64,000 nt of DNA from assembly GCF_937770335.1 (NCBI RefSeq), contig NZ_CALJHY010000015.1, forward strand, positions 1 to 64,000, read 5' to 3'. The stretch is from an uncultured Glaciecola sp. GTDB taxonomy: Bacteria > Pseudomonadota > Gammaproteobacteria > Enterobacterales > Alteromonadaceae. The notes under the pieces were generated by a model. That model was not told where the DNA came from, ran no database searches, and saw only the letters and a list, made by a program, of their open reading frames with translations. Position 1 is the first letter of the stretch; every line of letters begins with the position of its first letter. Below, piece by piece: positions 1 through 8,253 of the stretch. The position numbers were made by a program, and so were the translations under genes.

Positions 1-236
1 TCACTTTATTGCAACCGCTCTTACCAGTGGCGTTGGCCGTCACCTTAGTGCTCACTGCGTTTGCTTGTGCTACTTTGGCTTTGTCGCTTGTACAGGACGC
101 CACAGAGCGCGGTGCAATGGTGATAACAGCAATGGCATTTAGTGTATTTGAGCCTTGGATTGGCTTGCTAGTCGGCGTTGTTACTATCATCGGTTTATGT
201 GGATTGAACGTATTCAAACCTGAAGATAATAGTTAA
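1..236 (+). CDS. C-terminal end of an integral membrane transporter (partial, cut by the left edge)
   Basis: The frame is open from the window edge and stops at 234-236. The visible 75-odd residues are very hydrophobic and make two membrane segments (about residues 5-30 and 38-67) joined by a short loop with the motif ATERGAMVIT, then a short polar tail FKPEDNS. Loop and last helix resemble the C-terminus of secondary transporters of the BenE (benzoate/H+ symporter) type, but the fragment is too short to fix the family. The TTG at position 9 is not the real start, because the frame continues upstream. It runs in the same direction as the broken dehydrogenase that follows. Confidence 0.55.
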   Translation, partial: TLLQPLLPVALAVTLVLTAFACATLALSLVQDATERGAMVITAMAFSVFEPWIGLLVGVVTIIGLCGLNVFKPEDNS

Positions 237-249
237 TTACAGGAAGTAT

Positions 250-630
250 ATGCATCGAGTTGTATTTTTAGATAATGCTACTATTGGGGATGGAGTTAAT
301 ATTCCATCCTCAAGTTTTGCTCATCAATGGACTAATTTTGACAAAAAAAATGCAACTCAAACGCTGAGACGAGCCAAAAATGCAGAGCTGATTATTACCA
401 ACAAAGTTGCCTGTGTTGCCAAAGCATTTGGTATGCGCTGGTATAGACGTTGCGCCACAAGAACCACCAGCTAGCGATTCCATAATAATGCAATTAAATA
501 CCTTATTAAATTGTGTTGTTACCCCTCACACCGCTTGGGCGACTCAGCAGGCCACACGAGCTTTAGTCAACAAGTCGTTGCTAATTTAAACGCCTTTGTA
601 ACGGGTCAACCTGTTAATATAGTGAATTAA
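250..630 (+). pseudogene. Remnant of a D-2-hydroxyacid dehydrogenase (glycerate dehydrogenase / HprA-like)
   Basis: The first frame starts at ATG 250 and reads as the family's N-terminus: VVFLDNATIGDG, then a predicted helix and LIITNKV. About 50 residues in, the similarity jumps into another frame (from about 407) that carries the C-terminal motif GIDVAPQEPPA, then CVVTPHTAWAT. Near 565 the similarity returns to the first frame and ends QQVVANLNAFVTGQPVNIVN with TAA at 628-630, as in HprA-type enzymes. Intact members have about 310-330 residues; here the NAD-binding Rossmann core and catalytic Arg and Glu are missing. At least one large internal deletion and two frame changes are visible, so no active enzyme can be made. 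Confidence 0.8.
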
Positions 631-815
631 AAAGTAACTATATTTACCAGCCTATGATGTTGTTACGCCCCCGTAAAATCCAAGACTTCATGTAGATAAA
701 TAACGCTATAAACTCGCTTTTTTTATATGCAGAAATCGCCTAAATATCGATTGCAGTTTTTTTCATTTGATGTAAATCTACGCCTATTATCATTGTCCTT
801 TTTGGAGACTTTTTT

Positions 816-2156
816 ATGTCTGAACCTTTACCTGATTTAATTGAAGAGGTAATTAGCCACTCTGAATTGAGCGACAGTGGAATAGGCGTAGCTGCAATTA
901 TCGCGCAGGCTGATGAAGATGAGATGGCATCACTATTAGAGTCTCTACCTATAGAGCAACGTTTAAACCTATGGCAGACTCTCCCTGATCATAAAAAGCT
1001 CGATATACTTATCGCGATGCGTGGCGATCCCCGTGAAGTGCTTGTGCACGCCACAGAACCTGAGCAATGGGACAAGCTATTTGTTGGCATTGAAGCCGAA
1101 GACTTGCTTGAACTTGCCGATTCACTGCCTGAGGAGTTAGTTGAGCGCGCATATGCGGCGATGGATAGAGTACAGAAACAGTACTTTACCGAAGCAAACC
1201 AGTATCCAGAAGAACAAGTAGGTCACTGGATAACCCATGACTATCTAGTGTTACCTTTAAATGCCAGAGTACGTGAAGGTATTCGTCTTATACGCCGAGA
1301 AATGCCGCGTCATACAGATATGATTTTTCTCATTAACCGTTCTGGTCATTTTTCCGCAGCGGTCCCTATTGCGAAGCTCTATGCATTGCCTGAACATGTT
1401 CCCCTGGTTGACGTTGCATTGGACGATTTCCCAGTAATCAATGCAGCTGATGAAGGCCAAAAGATAGCCAAAGACGTTCTATTTTCAACCTATGGCGCAT
1501 TGCCTGTTATCGATGAGAATCGCAAATTAATTGGCCGCATTGACGTGACCACTGCTTCAGAATTGAGCGAAGAATATTACGAGCGTCAGCTTATGGCGAG
1601 TGCAGGTATGGATGAAAACGAAGATTTGTTTTCACCGGTTCGCAGAAGTGCCAAAGCTCGAGCAATCTGGTTGGGTATTAACTTATTGACTGCCTTTTTG
1701 GCAAGCGCCTTTATCGGTATGTTTGAAGCGACCTTGCAGCAAGTAGTGGCATTGGCTGTTTTGATGCCGGTGGTAGCGAGTATGGGCGGAATTGCAGGTA
1801 GTCAAACACTGACCCTAATTATACGAGGTTTAGCATTGAAACAAGTGACTTCTGCAAACACCAGGATATTACTATCGAAAGAATTAAAAGTCGGTGGATT
1901 AAACGGCTTTATATGGGCCATTGTGATTGGGGTAGTTGCATTTGCGTGGTTTGGAGACCCTATGCTCGGTATTGTTATCGCTATTGCCATTTTCTTAAAT
2001 ATTATTGCTGCGGCATTTGCGGGTGTCTTTGTGCCTGTGATACTTGATAAATTAAAAATTGACCCTGCACTTTCCGGCTCAGTCATTTTGACAACTGTTA
2101 CTGATATAGTCGGGTTTGTCGCGTTCCTAGGCTTAGGAACGCTGCTGTTACTTTAG
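816..2156 (+). CDS. mgtE: Magnesium transporter MgtE
   Basis: This inner-membrane Mg2+ channel/transporter has 446 residues, the usual length. Order of domains: an acidic MgtE_N superhelical domain (about 25-130), a pair of CBS domains (about 135-255, with YGALPVIDENRKLIGRIDV) and five membrane helices (about 285-446). The CBS and N domains sense cytoplasmic Mg2+ and gate the pore in characterised homologues. The C-terminal helix has TTVTDIVGF with Asp430, the position of the family's selectivity aspartate. In the first pore motif the sequence is ASMGGIAGSQ, with Ile326 where Asn is common. ATG 816 is preceded by GGAG at 804-807. The gene stands alone and converges on pqiC. Confidence 0.93.
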   Translation: MSEPLPDLIEEVISHSELSDSGIGVAAIIAQADEDEMASLLESLPIEQRLNLWQTLPDHKKLDILIAMRGDPREVLVHATEPEQWDKLFVGIEAEDLLELADSLPEELVERAYAAMDRVQKQYFTEANQYPEEQVGHWITHDYLVLPLNARVREGIRLIRREMPRHTDMIFLINRSGHFSAAVPIAKLYALPEHVPLVDVALDDFPVINAADEGQKIAKDVLFSTYGALPVIDENRKLIGRIDVTTASELSEEYYERQLMASAGMDENEDLFSPVRRSAKARAIWLGINLLTAFLASAFIGMFEATLQQVVALAVLMPVVASMGGIAGSQTLTLIIRGLALKQVTSANTRILLSKELKVGGLNGFIWAIVIGVVAFAWFGDPMLGIVIAIAIFLNIIAAAFAGVFVPVILDKLKIDPALSGSVILTTVTDIVGFVAFLGLGTLLLL

Positions 2157-2169
2157 CCCCAATTTATAC

Positions 2170-2721
2170 TCATAGCGCGTGATTAATTTGAGCGGCTAAA
2201 GTGCCAACTTGTTCACGCATTTGTTTTACTGCGTTGGCGTATCCGTCAGTGCTCAAATTATTAACGAGTTGAAAGCGAAACAGCTTGGTCTCGCCATCCT
2301 TTGAATATAATTCAAAAAAACCTGACAAAAGTAATGTCCCCTCTGCGGCTGGATAAAAATGCTCAATTGTCACACTAATGCTATCGCAGCCACTGCACCA
2401 TCCTACAAACTCACTTTGTTCGTTTAAATTATTTAGGTCATTTAGTAATGCGCGTTGAATGGCGTCATCTAAACTGTCAGCCCAGCTATGATAACTAGCC
2501 TTAATAAGTATGTGCCCACTATCGCGCATAACCAATTGATTAGTGCTTAAATAATCGGGAATATTAATTTTTTCTAGTTTAATTCTGGCGCTCGTCACTT
2601 TCTGCTTTTGTGCTAGCGGTTCAGCATCCAACAGATAATATGTTGTGACTGGTGCCTGTGACGTTATGCCACACGACATAAGAAAAAAACAAAACACGAT
2701 TAAAGTAAACATTTTTTGCAT
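2170..2721 (-). CDS. pqiC: PqiC-type outer-membrane lipoprotein (ABC-type transport auxiliary, YmbA family)
   Basis: Encodes about 183 residues from the ATG at 2721-2719. This start is preferred over the upstream in-frame ATG at 2781 because AAGG lies just ahead, it leaves one base after the pqiB stop, and it begins a lipoprotein signal MQKMFTLIVFCFFLMSC with the lipidated Cys in a lipobox-like LMSC. The remainder matches the PqiC/YmbA fold: YYLLDAEP at the mature N-terminus, then alternating beta strands and a helix around LDDAIQRALLNDL. PqiC is thought to dock the periplasmic PqiB tunnel to the outer membrane. Last gene of the pqi operon. Confidence 0.88.
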   Translation of the reverse strand: MQKMFTLIVFCFFLMSCGITSQAPVTTYYLLDAEPLAQKQKVTSARIKLEKINIPDYLSTNQLVMRDSGHILIKASYHSWADSLDDAIQRALLNDLNNLNEQSEFVGWCSGCDSISVTIEHFYPAAEGTLLLSGFFELYSKDGETKLFRFQLVNNLSTDGYANAVKQMREQVGTLAAQINHAL

Positions 2722-2722
2722 A

Positions 2723-4435
2723 TTAGTTACCTTCTTTTTTAGATGATTGTGGCTGTTTATCATTGCTTGCGGGCTCGCCAAAAAAAAGTGCGTTGGGCTG
2801 ATTTGTTACTTCTTTTACAATAGGTTTTATTTCATCTAACGTGACTTCAATTTTCTTTATCATTTGCTCAACCGAACGATACACTTGAGAGTCTGGTTGT
2901 AAACCCTTTAATGTCACTTGCAGTTCTTCTAGGCTCAGTTCTAGCGTACTCAGCGTCATACTCGCTTTTTCAATCACGCCACCCGTCGTTTTGACCGTTT
3001 CGTCAGCGCTATCTATCAATCTATTTATGTTAACGAGTGTGGCATTTAATGGTAACTTTTCTAACTCGCCAAGAATGTTTTCTAGCTTTTTAGTTAAACT
3101 CGCAAACCCGCCTTGCGCGGCTGGTATTACTGGGAACTCACCGAACTGACCGACCATGCCTACTGGCTTCCCACCTGGCTGCAGGGTTACTTTTAAGCTC
3201 CCCGTTATCAAGTTCGCATTTTCAATAGACGCCGTTAGACCTTCTTTAATCCAGTCATTGACCATACCTTTAAAAATATTAATGGATATATATCCATTCT
3301 TCATCAAGCGCTCTGGTTCAAGTTTAATTAAAACAGGAATACGATCTTCTTTACCAACGCCAGCTATATCAATAATTTCCCAGAATTCCATGTAGGGTTC
3401 GCTAACAGTGCCAAGTCTAATGCCTCGGTATTCTACTGGCGCTCCCTTGTGCAGACCCCCTACACTATCTTCAACCAAAATAACGTATTCTATGAACTTA
3501 TAATCCCGCTGTTCATCAATACTTTCTTGCGAGTCGAACACTTGAAATTGATGATTTTGTGGTACACCAAGGCCAGACTCTGCACCACCCACAAGTCCAA
3601 ATTCTACGCCACCTGCAACGAGTGCGTCCAAGGATGCCATTGTTAGACTAATTCCCTCAGTCGAGGTAGTAATTGAAAGCCCATTGACATTCCAGAATGA
3701 GGTATTTTCAGTAACTAAATTATGAAAGGGAGCGTGAATAAAAATATCATAGTGAGCTTCCTGCTCTAGATCGTCATAGTATTTTGACTCAACAGCTCCC
3801 ACTTCAAACCCTTTGTGCAAAACAGGATTGCCTACTTTTAATGGCTTATTCCCGCGTGAAATTAGTTTTAAATGAATGCCGTCTGCATTAAGTGATGTTA
3901 CTGGGGGGGTTTCAAGCCCTGCAAATTTAAGCTGTTTAACATTTGACTGGCCTGGCGAGACTTCGATATAGGCGCCCGATAGCAATGTACCAATCCCAGT
4001 AAATCCAGTGGCGCCAAATCGCGGTTTAACGACCCAAAACTCGCTGTCTTCGACTAAAAACGAATCCATCGACTTGTCCACTTCGATATCAACTAAAATA
4101 GTTTTTTTGTTTGCACTAAAACTAATTTCTTTGACTAGCCCGATACCTACATTGCGGTTTTTCAATACTGTTTTTTTCGCTTCCAAACCCTCAGCAGTCT
4201 CAAATTCAACTTGAATATGAATACCGCGATTTCGCCAATCGTTATAGACCATTCCGATACCAATGAGTACTGCGATTATCGGCAAAATCCATATAATAGA
4301 AAAGTTCGATTTATTACTGATAAGTGGCACTGTCGCGGCGTCGGCTATAGTAGATTGAGAAGTTTGATTGCTTTGGGAATCATCCGTTTTTATACTTTCA
4401 GATTGTCCGTTTTCTTCATTATTGTTGTTAGTCAT
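2723..4435 (-). CDS. pqiB: PqiB, MCE-domain intermembrane lipid transport protein
   Basis: At 570 residues it is slightly longer than E. coli PqiB (546). After a polar N-terminus (about 1-44) comes one membrane anchor (IIWILPIIAVLIGIGMVY, about 48-66), then three consecutive MCE domains; repeats of the type GIHIQVEFETAEGL, GIHLKLIS and a third before GFASLTKK are visible. The last 130 residues form long amphipathic helices that build the central needle in PqiB structures. PqiB forms a hexameric tunnel across the periplasm for phospholipid traffic. Its ATG overlaps the stop of the upstream pqiA gene as ATGA (4432-4435), indicating translational coupling. Confidence 0.92.
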   Translation of the reverse strand: MTNNNNEENGQSESIKTDDSQSNQTSQSTIADAATVPLISNKSNFSIIWILPIIAVLIGIGMVYNDWRNRGIHIQVEFETAEGLEAKKTVLKNRNVGIGLVKEISFSANKKTILVDIEVDKSMDSFLVEDSEFWVVKPRFGATGFTGIGTLLSGAYIEVSPGQSNVKQLKFAGLETPPVTSLNADGIHLKLISRGNKPLKVGNPVLHKGFEVGAVESKYYDDLEQEAHYDIFIHAPFHNLVTENTSFWNVNGLSITTSTEGISLTMASLDALVAGGVEFGLVGGAESGLGVPQNHQFQVFDSQESIDEQRDYKFIEYVILVEDSVGGLHKGAPVEYRGIRLGTVSEPYMEFWEIIDIAGVGKEDRIPVLIKLEPERLMKNGYISINIFKGMVNDWIKEGLTASIENANLITGSLKVTLQPGGKPVGMVGQFGEFPVIPAAQGGFASLTKKLENILGELEKLPLNATLVNINRLIDSADETVKTTGGVIEKASMTLSTLELSLEELQVTLKGLQPDSQVYRSVEQMIKKIEVTLDEIKPIVKEVTNQPNALFFGEPASNDKQPQSSKKEGN

Positions 4436-5052
4436 TCTTCATCCACTTTATCCCAAAGGAACCTTGTATCAAACTGATGCGCACTAATCATTGTTATTAC
4501 AACTACCCCAGCAAAGGCTGTTGCCGCAAAACCAACTTTAATTGACATTAATTCGCCCAATTGTATCAACGCCACTAAAATAGCAACAACAAATATATCA
4601 ACCATCGACCACTTACCTATAAATTCAGTCACTCGATATAATTTTGTGAGTTCATATTGCTTTATTTTATCAGCCCTATTTGCACAATAGCATAGCCAGG
4701 CTAAGGCCAACATTTTAGCCATCGGCACAATAACACTGGCAATGAAGATGACTGCAGCGATAAAATAGGATTCATGTTCTAAGAACAAAATAATCCCACC
4801 AATGATGGTACTTTCAGTGGTATCACCTAGTAGTTCAGTGCTCATGATAGGGTAAATATTTGCCGGAATGTAAAGCAACACTGCAGTGACTAAAAGGCTC
4901 AATGATATTTGGACGCTATTTTTAATCCGAGATGAGAGTGCTGTGCTGCAGCGCTTGCAGTGTGTTGAGGCAATAGGCGCTAATTGGTGGCATACCAAAC
5001 AGTTGACTAAGCCACTCTTTGCAGCTGTTATTGGTTTCGTAGACTCAAGCAT
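4432..5052 (-). CDS. pqiA: PqiA domain protein, second half (separate gene)
   Basis: The 206-residue product starts at the ATG at 5052-5050, chosen because AAAGGAG sits 7 bases ahead of it; an in-frame ATG at 5076 lacks such a site. It has a zinc-ribbon-like start (CLVCHQLAP, then CKRC) and four membrane segments. In E. coli PqiA one polypeptide of about 417 residues contains two such domains; here they are two genes. The start overlaps the stop of the upstream half by 8 bases, so the two are probably made in a coupled fashion and assemble together. PqiA is the inner-membrane partner of PqiB. Confidence 0.88.
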   Translation of the reverse strand: MLESTKPITAAKSGLVNCLVCHQLAPIASTHCKRCSTALSSRIKNSVQISLSLLVTAVLLYIPANIYPIMSTELLGDTTESTIIGGIILFLEHESYFIAAVIFIASVIVPMAKMLALAWLCYCANRADKIKQYELTKLYRVTEFIGKWSMVDIFVVAILVALIQLGELMSIKVGFAATAFAGVVVITMISAHQFDTRFLWDKVDEE

Positions 5053-5677
5053 GTGAGGGCTCCTTTGCCTGTTCAATCCAACACCATAGTCGATGATTGT
5101 CGATCATTGACACAATGTGGGTGAATAACGGTGCAAAAATAACATATGCCCAAAAAGATGATTCAAGTGAAATATCGGCCATAGACGTCACTTTTATTAA
5201 AGCAACCAAAACACCGATCAAAAAAACTTCGGCCATCGACCATGGCAAAATATGACTCATCAATTTACCTAACCACACCGTAGGTAATGGTCCGAAACCT
5301 CGGTAGCTCGACAAAATAATAAGGCAGACCGAAAGTAAATACAGTGTAGGCAGAAGTAAAATAAAGGAAAAAACAAGAACCGCAACAAAGTAATATTCTT
5401 GCAAATATAGCTCTGTAAAGGTCTGTAATAAATTTATCGTCCGTATTTGTTCATTTGATGAAAACGAAATAAATGAAAATGTACAGGCAATAAACATTAA
5501 AATTAGAGCAGTTAGACTCATAGCCAGTACATATTGTTTAGCGTTATTGTGTCCGACTGCAATGCTGTGATTGCATCTTGGGCAAGACACGTTAGTCCGA
5601 TGAGAGATAGAATCAGGCATCTTAATTAGAAGATCACACTCCAAACATGCATGCAGCTGAGGTTGGGCTTTATTCAT
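5045..5677 (-). CDS. pqiA: PqiA domain protein, first half (separate gene), first gene of the pqi operon
   Basis: The 210-residue inner-membrane protein begins with a cytoplasmic rubredoxin-like zinc ribbon (CLECDLLIKMP, then CPRCNHSI) followed by four hydrophobic segments. It corresponds to the N-terminal domain of single-chain PqiA proteins. Its stop lies inside the start region of the second pqiA gene. It opens a tight minus-strand cluster of four genes (pqiA, pqiA', pqiB, pqiC) without any gaps over a few bases. A perfect inverted repeat lies 60 bases upstream. In enterobacteria pqi is a SoxRS- and stationary-phase-responsive operon; no SoxS box was identified here. Confidence 0.88.
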   Translation of the reverse strand: MNKAQPQLHACLECDLLIKMPDSISHRTNVSCPRCNHSIAVGHNNAKQYVLAMSLTALILMFIACTFSFISFSSNEQIRTINLLQTFTELYLQEYYFVAVLVFSFILLLPTLYLLSVCLIILSSYRGFGPLPTVWLGKLMSHILPWSMAEVFLIGVLVALIKVTSMADISLESSFWAYVIFAPLFTHIVSMIDNHRLWCWIEQAKEPSHA

Positions 5678-5736
5678 TTGCGACTGGTTAGCCTAAATAT
5701 CTGATAGTAGCAAGTATAAAGCATGCACAGAACAAG

Positions 5737-5775
5737 TACAGTTGTGAAGTAATTGCAAATTACTTCACAACTGTA
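5737..5775. repeat. Perfect 18-bp inverted repeat with a 3-base spacer
   Basis: Arms at 5737-5754 and 5758-5775 are perfectly complementary (TACAGTTGTGAAGTAATT and its reverse complement) with GCA between them. It lies in the shared 5' region of divergent pqiA (minus) and rlmF (plus). Neither side has a T-run, so a simple rho-independent terminator is unlikely. It may be a dimeric-regulator operator, or a cruciform/RNA hairpin in one leader. Confidence 0.85.
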
Positions 5776-5859
5776 TTAGACAACCTACAAGGCGATGGCC
5801 TATGAAAAATAGTCAGTACAGAACATTAGTATCGGATTTACATGCTAAGTTGTTATAGA

Positions 5860-5892
5860 ATGAAGTCAGCACCTATCTTAGACATTGTTTAG
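5860..5892 (+). other. Possible 10-codon upstream ORF in the rlmF leader, within a direct repeat of the start region
   Basis: A 16-base segment at 5857-5872 recurs at 5900-5915 with one mismatch. The second copy contains the chosen rlmF start ATG; the first contains an ATG that reads ten codons (MKSAPILDIV) and stops at 5892. The duplication is seen directly; translation of the small ORF is inference, and no strong Shine-Dalgarno is present. Confidence 0.35.
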
Positions 5893-5902
5893 TGATTGCA
5901 GA

Positions 5903-6904
5903 ATGAAATCAGCACAAACCGAATCGATTAAAAATAGCCATACCGCTAAAAGCACATCAACCGCAATGGATAAGAAAACCAATGCGAAGCCTGAAATGCA
6001 TCATAGAAACCCGCATAATATTGGCTATGATTTTGTTAAATTGGCGGAGTTACATCCTCCCATTAAAGACTGTTTAGCACCTAACCCGATGGGTAAACTA
6101 ACCATCGACTTTTCCCAACCTTCAGCAGTAAAAGCGCTTAACGCTGGATTGCTCAAGCAATTCTATCAAGTTGAACATTGGGATATTCCCGACGGTTTTT
6201 TATGTCCAGCAGTGCCTGGTCGCGCCGATTACATTCACTATCTAGCCGATTTGCTCGGACAAGATAATGGCGGCAATATTCCTCAAGGAAAACAAGTCAG
6301 AGGGTTGGATATTGGTACAGGAGCCAATCTAATATACCCAATAGTAGCTAGCCAAAGCTATGGTTGGAATATGATAGGAAGCGATATTAATGAAGCTTCA
6401 TATGCTAGTGCTAGCCTTATTGTTGAATCTAATTCTAACTTAAGAAAGCTCGTTAAGGTACGCCTTCAAAAACAGCAGAATGCTATATTTTCTGGCATTG
6501 TGAAGGAGAATGAGTCATTTGATTTTAGTCTATGTAACCCACCCTTTCATATTTCTGCGGATGCTGCTTTAGCTGGTAGCCGCAAAAAAAATAAAAATTT
6601 GGCGAGGCACAGTCATAAGCGCAGAGGCAAAGATTCAACAGCCAAAAATCAATCTTCCCTCAACTTTGGTGGACAACACAATGAATTGTGGTGCGAAGGT
6701 GGTGAATTTGAGTTCGTTAAAAACATGATCAATGAAAGTGTTGAGTTTAAAAATCAAGTGACTTGGTTTACCTCATTGCTTTCGAAAAAAGAAAATGTCG
6801 TTCCTCTACTTAAGCTAGCAGAAAAGCATGGCGCAACCGAATGTAAACATATTAGTATGGCACAAGGCGCAAAAGCAACTCGCTTTATTGCATGGCGTTT
6901 TTAA
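5903..6904 (+). CDS. rlmF: 23S rRNA (adenine(1618)-N(6))-methyltransferase RlmF
   Basis: RlmF (YbiN) methylates A1618 of 23S rRNA with S-adenosylmethionine in the cytoplasm. The protein carries the family block WDIPDGFLCPAVPGRADYIH, the SAM-binding GLDIGTGANLIYPI, and the N6-adenine methyltransferase motif NPPF in the context SLCNPPFHIS. ATG 5903 is used, giving 333 residues; an upstream in-frame TTG at 5885 has no better ribosome site. The first 30 or so residues are a basic Ser/Thr/Lys-rich extension not found in E. coli RlmF (308 residues), where the conserved region opens with HPRN, here HHRNPHN. A start at 5966 is also possible. Confidence 0.9.
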   Translation: MKSAQTESIKNSHTAKSTSTAMDKKTNAKPEMHHRNPHNIGYDFVKLAELHPPIKDCLAPNPMGKLTIDFSQPSAVKALNAGLLKQFYQVEHWDIPDGFLCPAVPGRADYIHYLADLLGQDNGGNIPQGKQVRGLDIGTGANLIYPIVASQSYGWNMIGSDINEASYASASLIVESNSNLRKLVKVRLQKQQNAIFSGIVKENESFDFSLCNPPFHISADAALAGSRKKNKNLARHSHKRRGKDSTAKNQSSLNFGGQHNELWCEGGEFEFVKNMINESVEFKNQVTWFTSLLSKKENVVPLLKLAEKHGATECKHISMAQGAKATRFIAWRF

Positions 6905-6967
6905 CCCGCGAGCAACTTGTCTAAAAACAGTTAACCTAAAAGCGGTAAAAATAATAAGGGACTCATT

Positions 6968-8200
6968 ATGGCTTCTTCTGACAATCCTAAACAGCACTCT
7001 TTTAACCTCGAATCTCCGGTTAATGAAACAGATATAGAAAAGAAACACGAGTCACTGATTGAGGGGATAGATGAAAAAATCGCTGTTCCTGAAAAAGATA
7101 GCGACCAGTTAGAAGTAGGAGCATCTATTCAAGACGCCGTGATACCAGCTGAATCGGTGTCATCTGGTGATGAAGAATCAAATCCGCCGTCTAGCCAAAG
7201 AACAGCAGAGCGAAGCGCCAAAGAAACGCGTGAAATTGTTACACCTTACGCTTTCACCGTTTCTTATGAATTGTTAGGTCAACCCCTAGCAACGCCAGCT
7301 CGAAGAGGGTGTGCAATGCTAATCGATGTATTTCTTATTGCAGTGCTAAGTGGACTCAGCGCTTTACTATTTGCAAGCTTTGTAGCAATGACCTTCTTTA
7401 AGGCCGGTGATCGTTTAAAGCAACAAAAGCGCTTTAATATTATGCGGCTTGCACTGCGCGGGAGTGCTGCCTCTTTACTATTTATTATCGTATTTGCAAT
7501 TGTCTCAGATATAGGCGAACCCGATAAAGCAGTATTAACCGAAGCTACACAAAAACAAGACAATGGAGAAACCATGAAAAGCCTTCTCGATCTTGCCGCT
7601 GCACTCATAGAAATAAGTTGTAAAGATAATAGTGAATGCTTGCTTCAGTATGCCGAAGGCGTTGCGATCGGTGCTGCCGCAATGGAAATCCCAGTACAAG
7701 ATATTAATGCAACAACAAGCGATCTTGTGTCCCAAAAAGAATGGGAAGATGAAAAAAAGTCGTTGTTTATGGACAAATTTGTCAAAACATTAAACGAAGA
7801 ACGCAATGCCTACACCGAGGATATACTAGAAATCACTCAAGCAACCGATACCTCTGAGCAAAAAAACACGGTTTATAGCCTAGTTAAATGGGTAGAAGGG
7901 ATTATGTCTGACTTAGGATTAGGTTTAGGCTGGGCGGCGCTTTACTTCAGTGTGTTTACCGCTTGGTGGCGTGGACAAACCATCGGTAAAAAAATTGTAG
8001 GAATTGAAGTTGTTAAGTTAGACGGAAATTACCCTTCTTTATGGGAGAGCTTCGGTCGCTATGGTGGCTATGGCGCTGGTTTTGCTACAGGTCTATTAGG
8101 TTTCTTACAAATATATTGGGACCCTAATAGACAAGCTATTCAAGATAAAATATCGGAAACGCTGGTGCTCCGTTTGCAACCTAATGTACATAAACAGTAG
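6968..8200 (+). CDS. RDD-family membrane protein with acidic N-terminal tail and large soluble insertion
   Basis: A 410-residue protein. Residues 1-90 are acidic, Ser-rich and probably disordered. The RDD signature follows (TPARRGCAMLIDVFLI, about 107-122) with two membrane segments to about 175. A charged, mostly helical insertion of about 130 residues (Lys/Glu-rich, with two Cys in ISCKDNSECL) separates these from the last membrane part (about 310-330) and the second RDD motif GQTIGKKIVGIEVVKLDG. RDD proteins are small inner-membrane proteins of mostly unknown role; some are linked to ion transport. AAGGGA precedes ATG 6968. It follows rlmF by 63 bases. Confidence 0.82.
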   Translation: MASSDNPKQHSFNLESPVNETDIEKKHESLIEGIDEKIAVPEKDSDQLEVGASIQDAVIPAESVSSGDEESNPPSSQRTAERSAKETREIVTPYAFTVSYELLGQPLATPARRGCAMLIDVFLIAVLSGLSALLFASFVAMTFFKAGDRLKQQKRFNIMRLALRGSAASLLFIIVFAIVSDIGEPDKAVLTEATQKQDNGETMKSLLDLAAALIEISCKDNSECLLQYAEGVAIGAAAMEIPVQDINATTSDLVSQKEWEDEKKSLFMDKFVKTLNEERNAYTEDILEITQATDTSEQKNTVYSLVKWVEGIMSDLGLGLGWAALYFSVFTAWWRGQTIGKKIVGIEVVKLDGNYPSLWESFGRYGGYGAGFATGLLGFLQIYWDPNRQAIQDKISETLVLRLQPNVHKQ

Positions 8201-8253
8201 GCTAATTTCGCGGTTATTAACGTTCCTTCCCAACGACCAATAAAGGACATTAA

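Noticed and set aside
1802-2086. Antisense 94-codon ORF inside mgtE
   Set aside because: Shadow; mgtE membrane domain is well supported.
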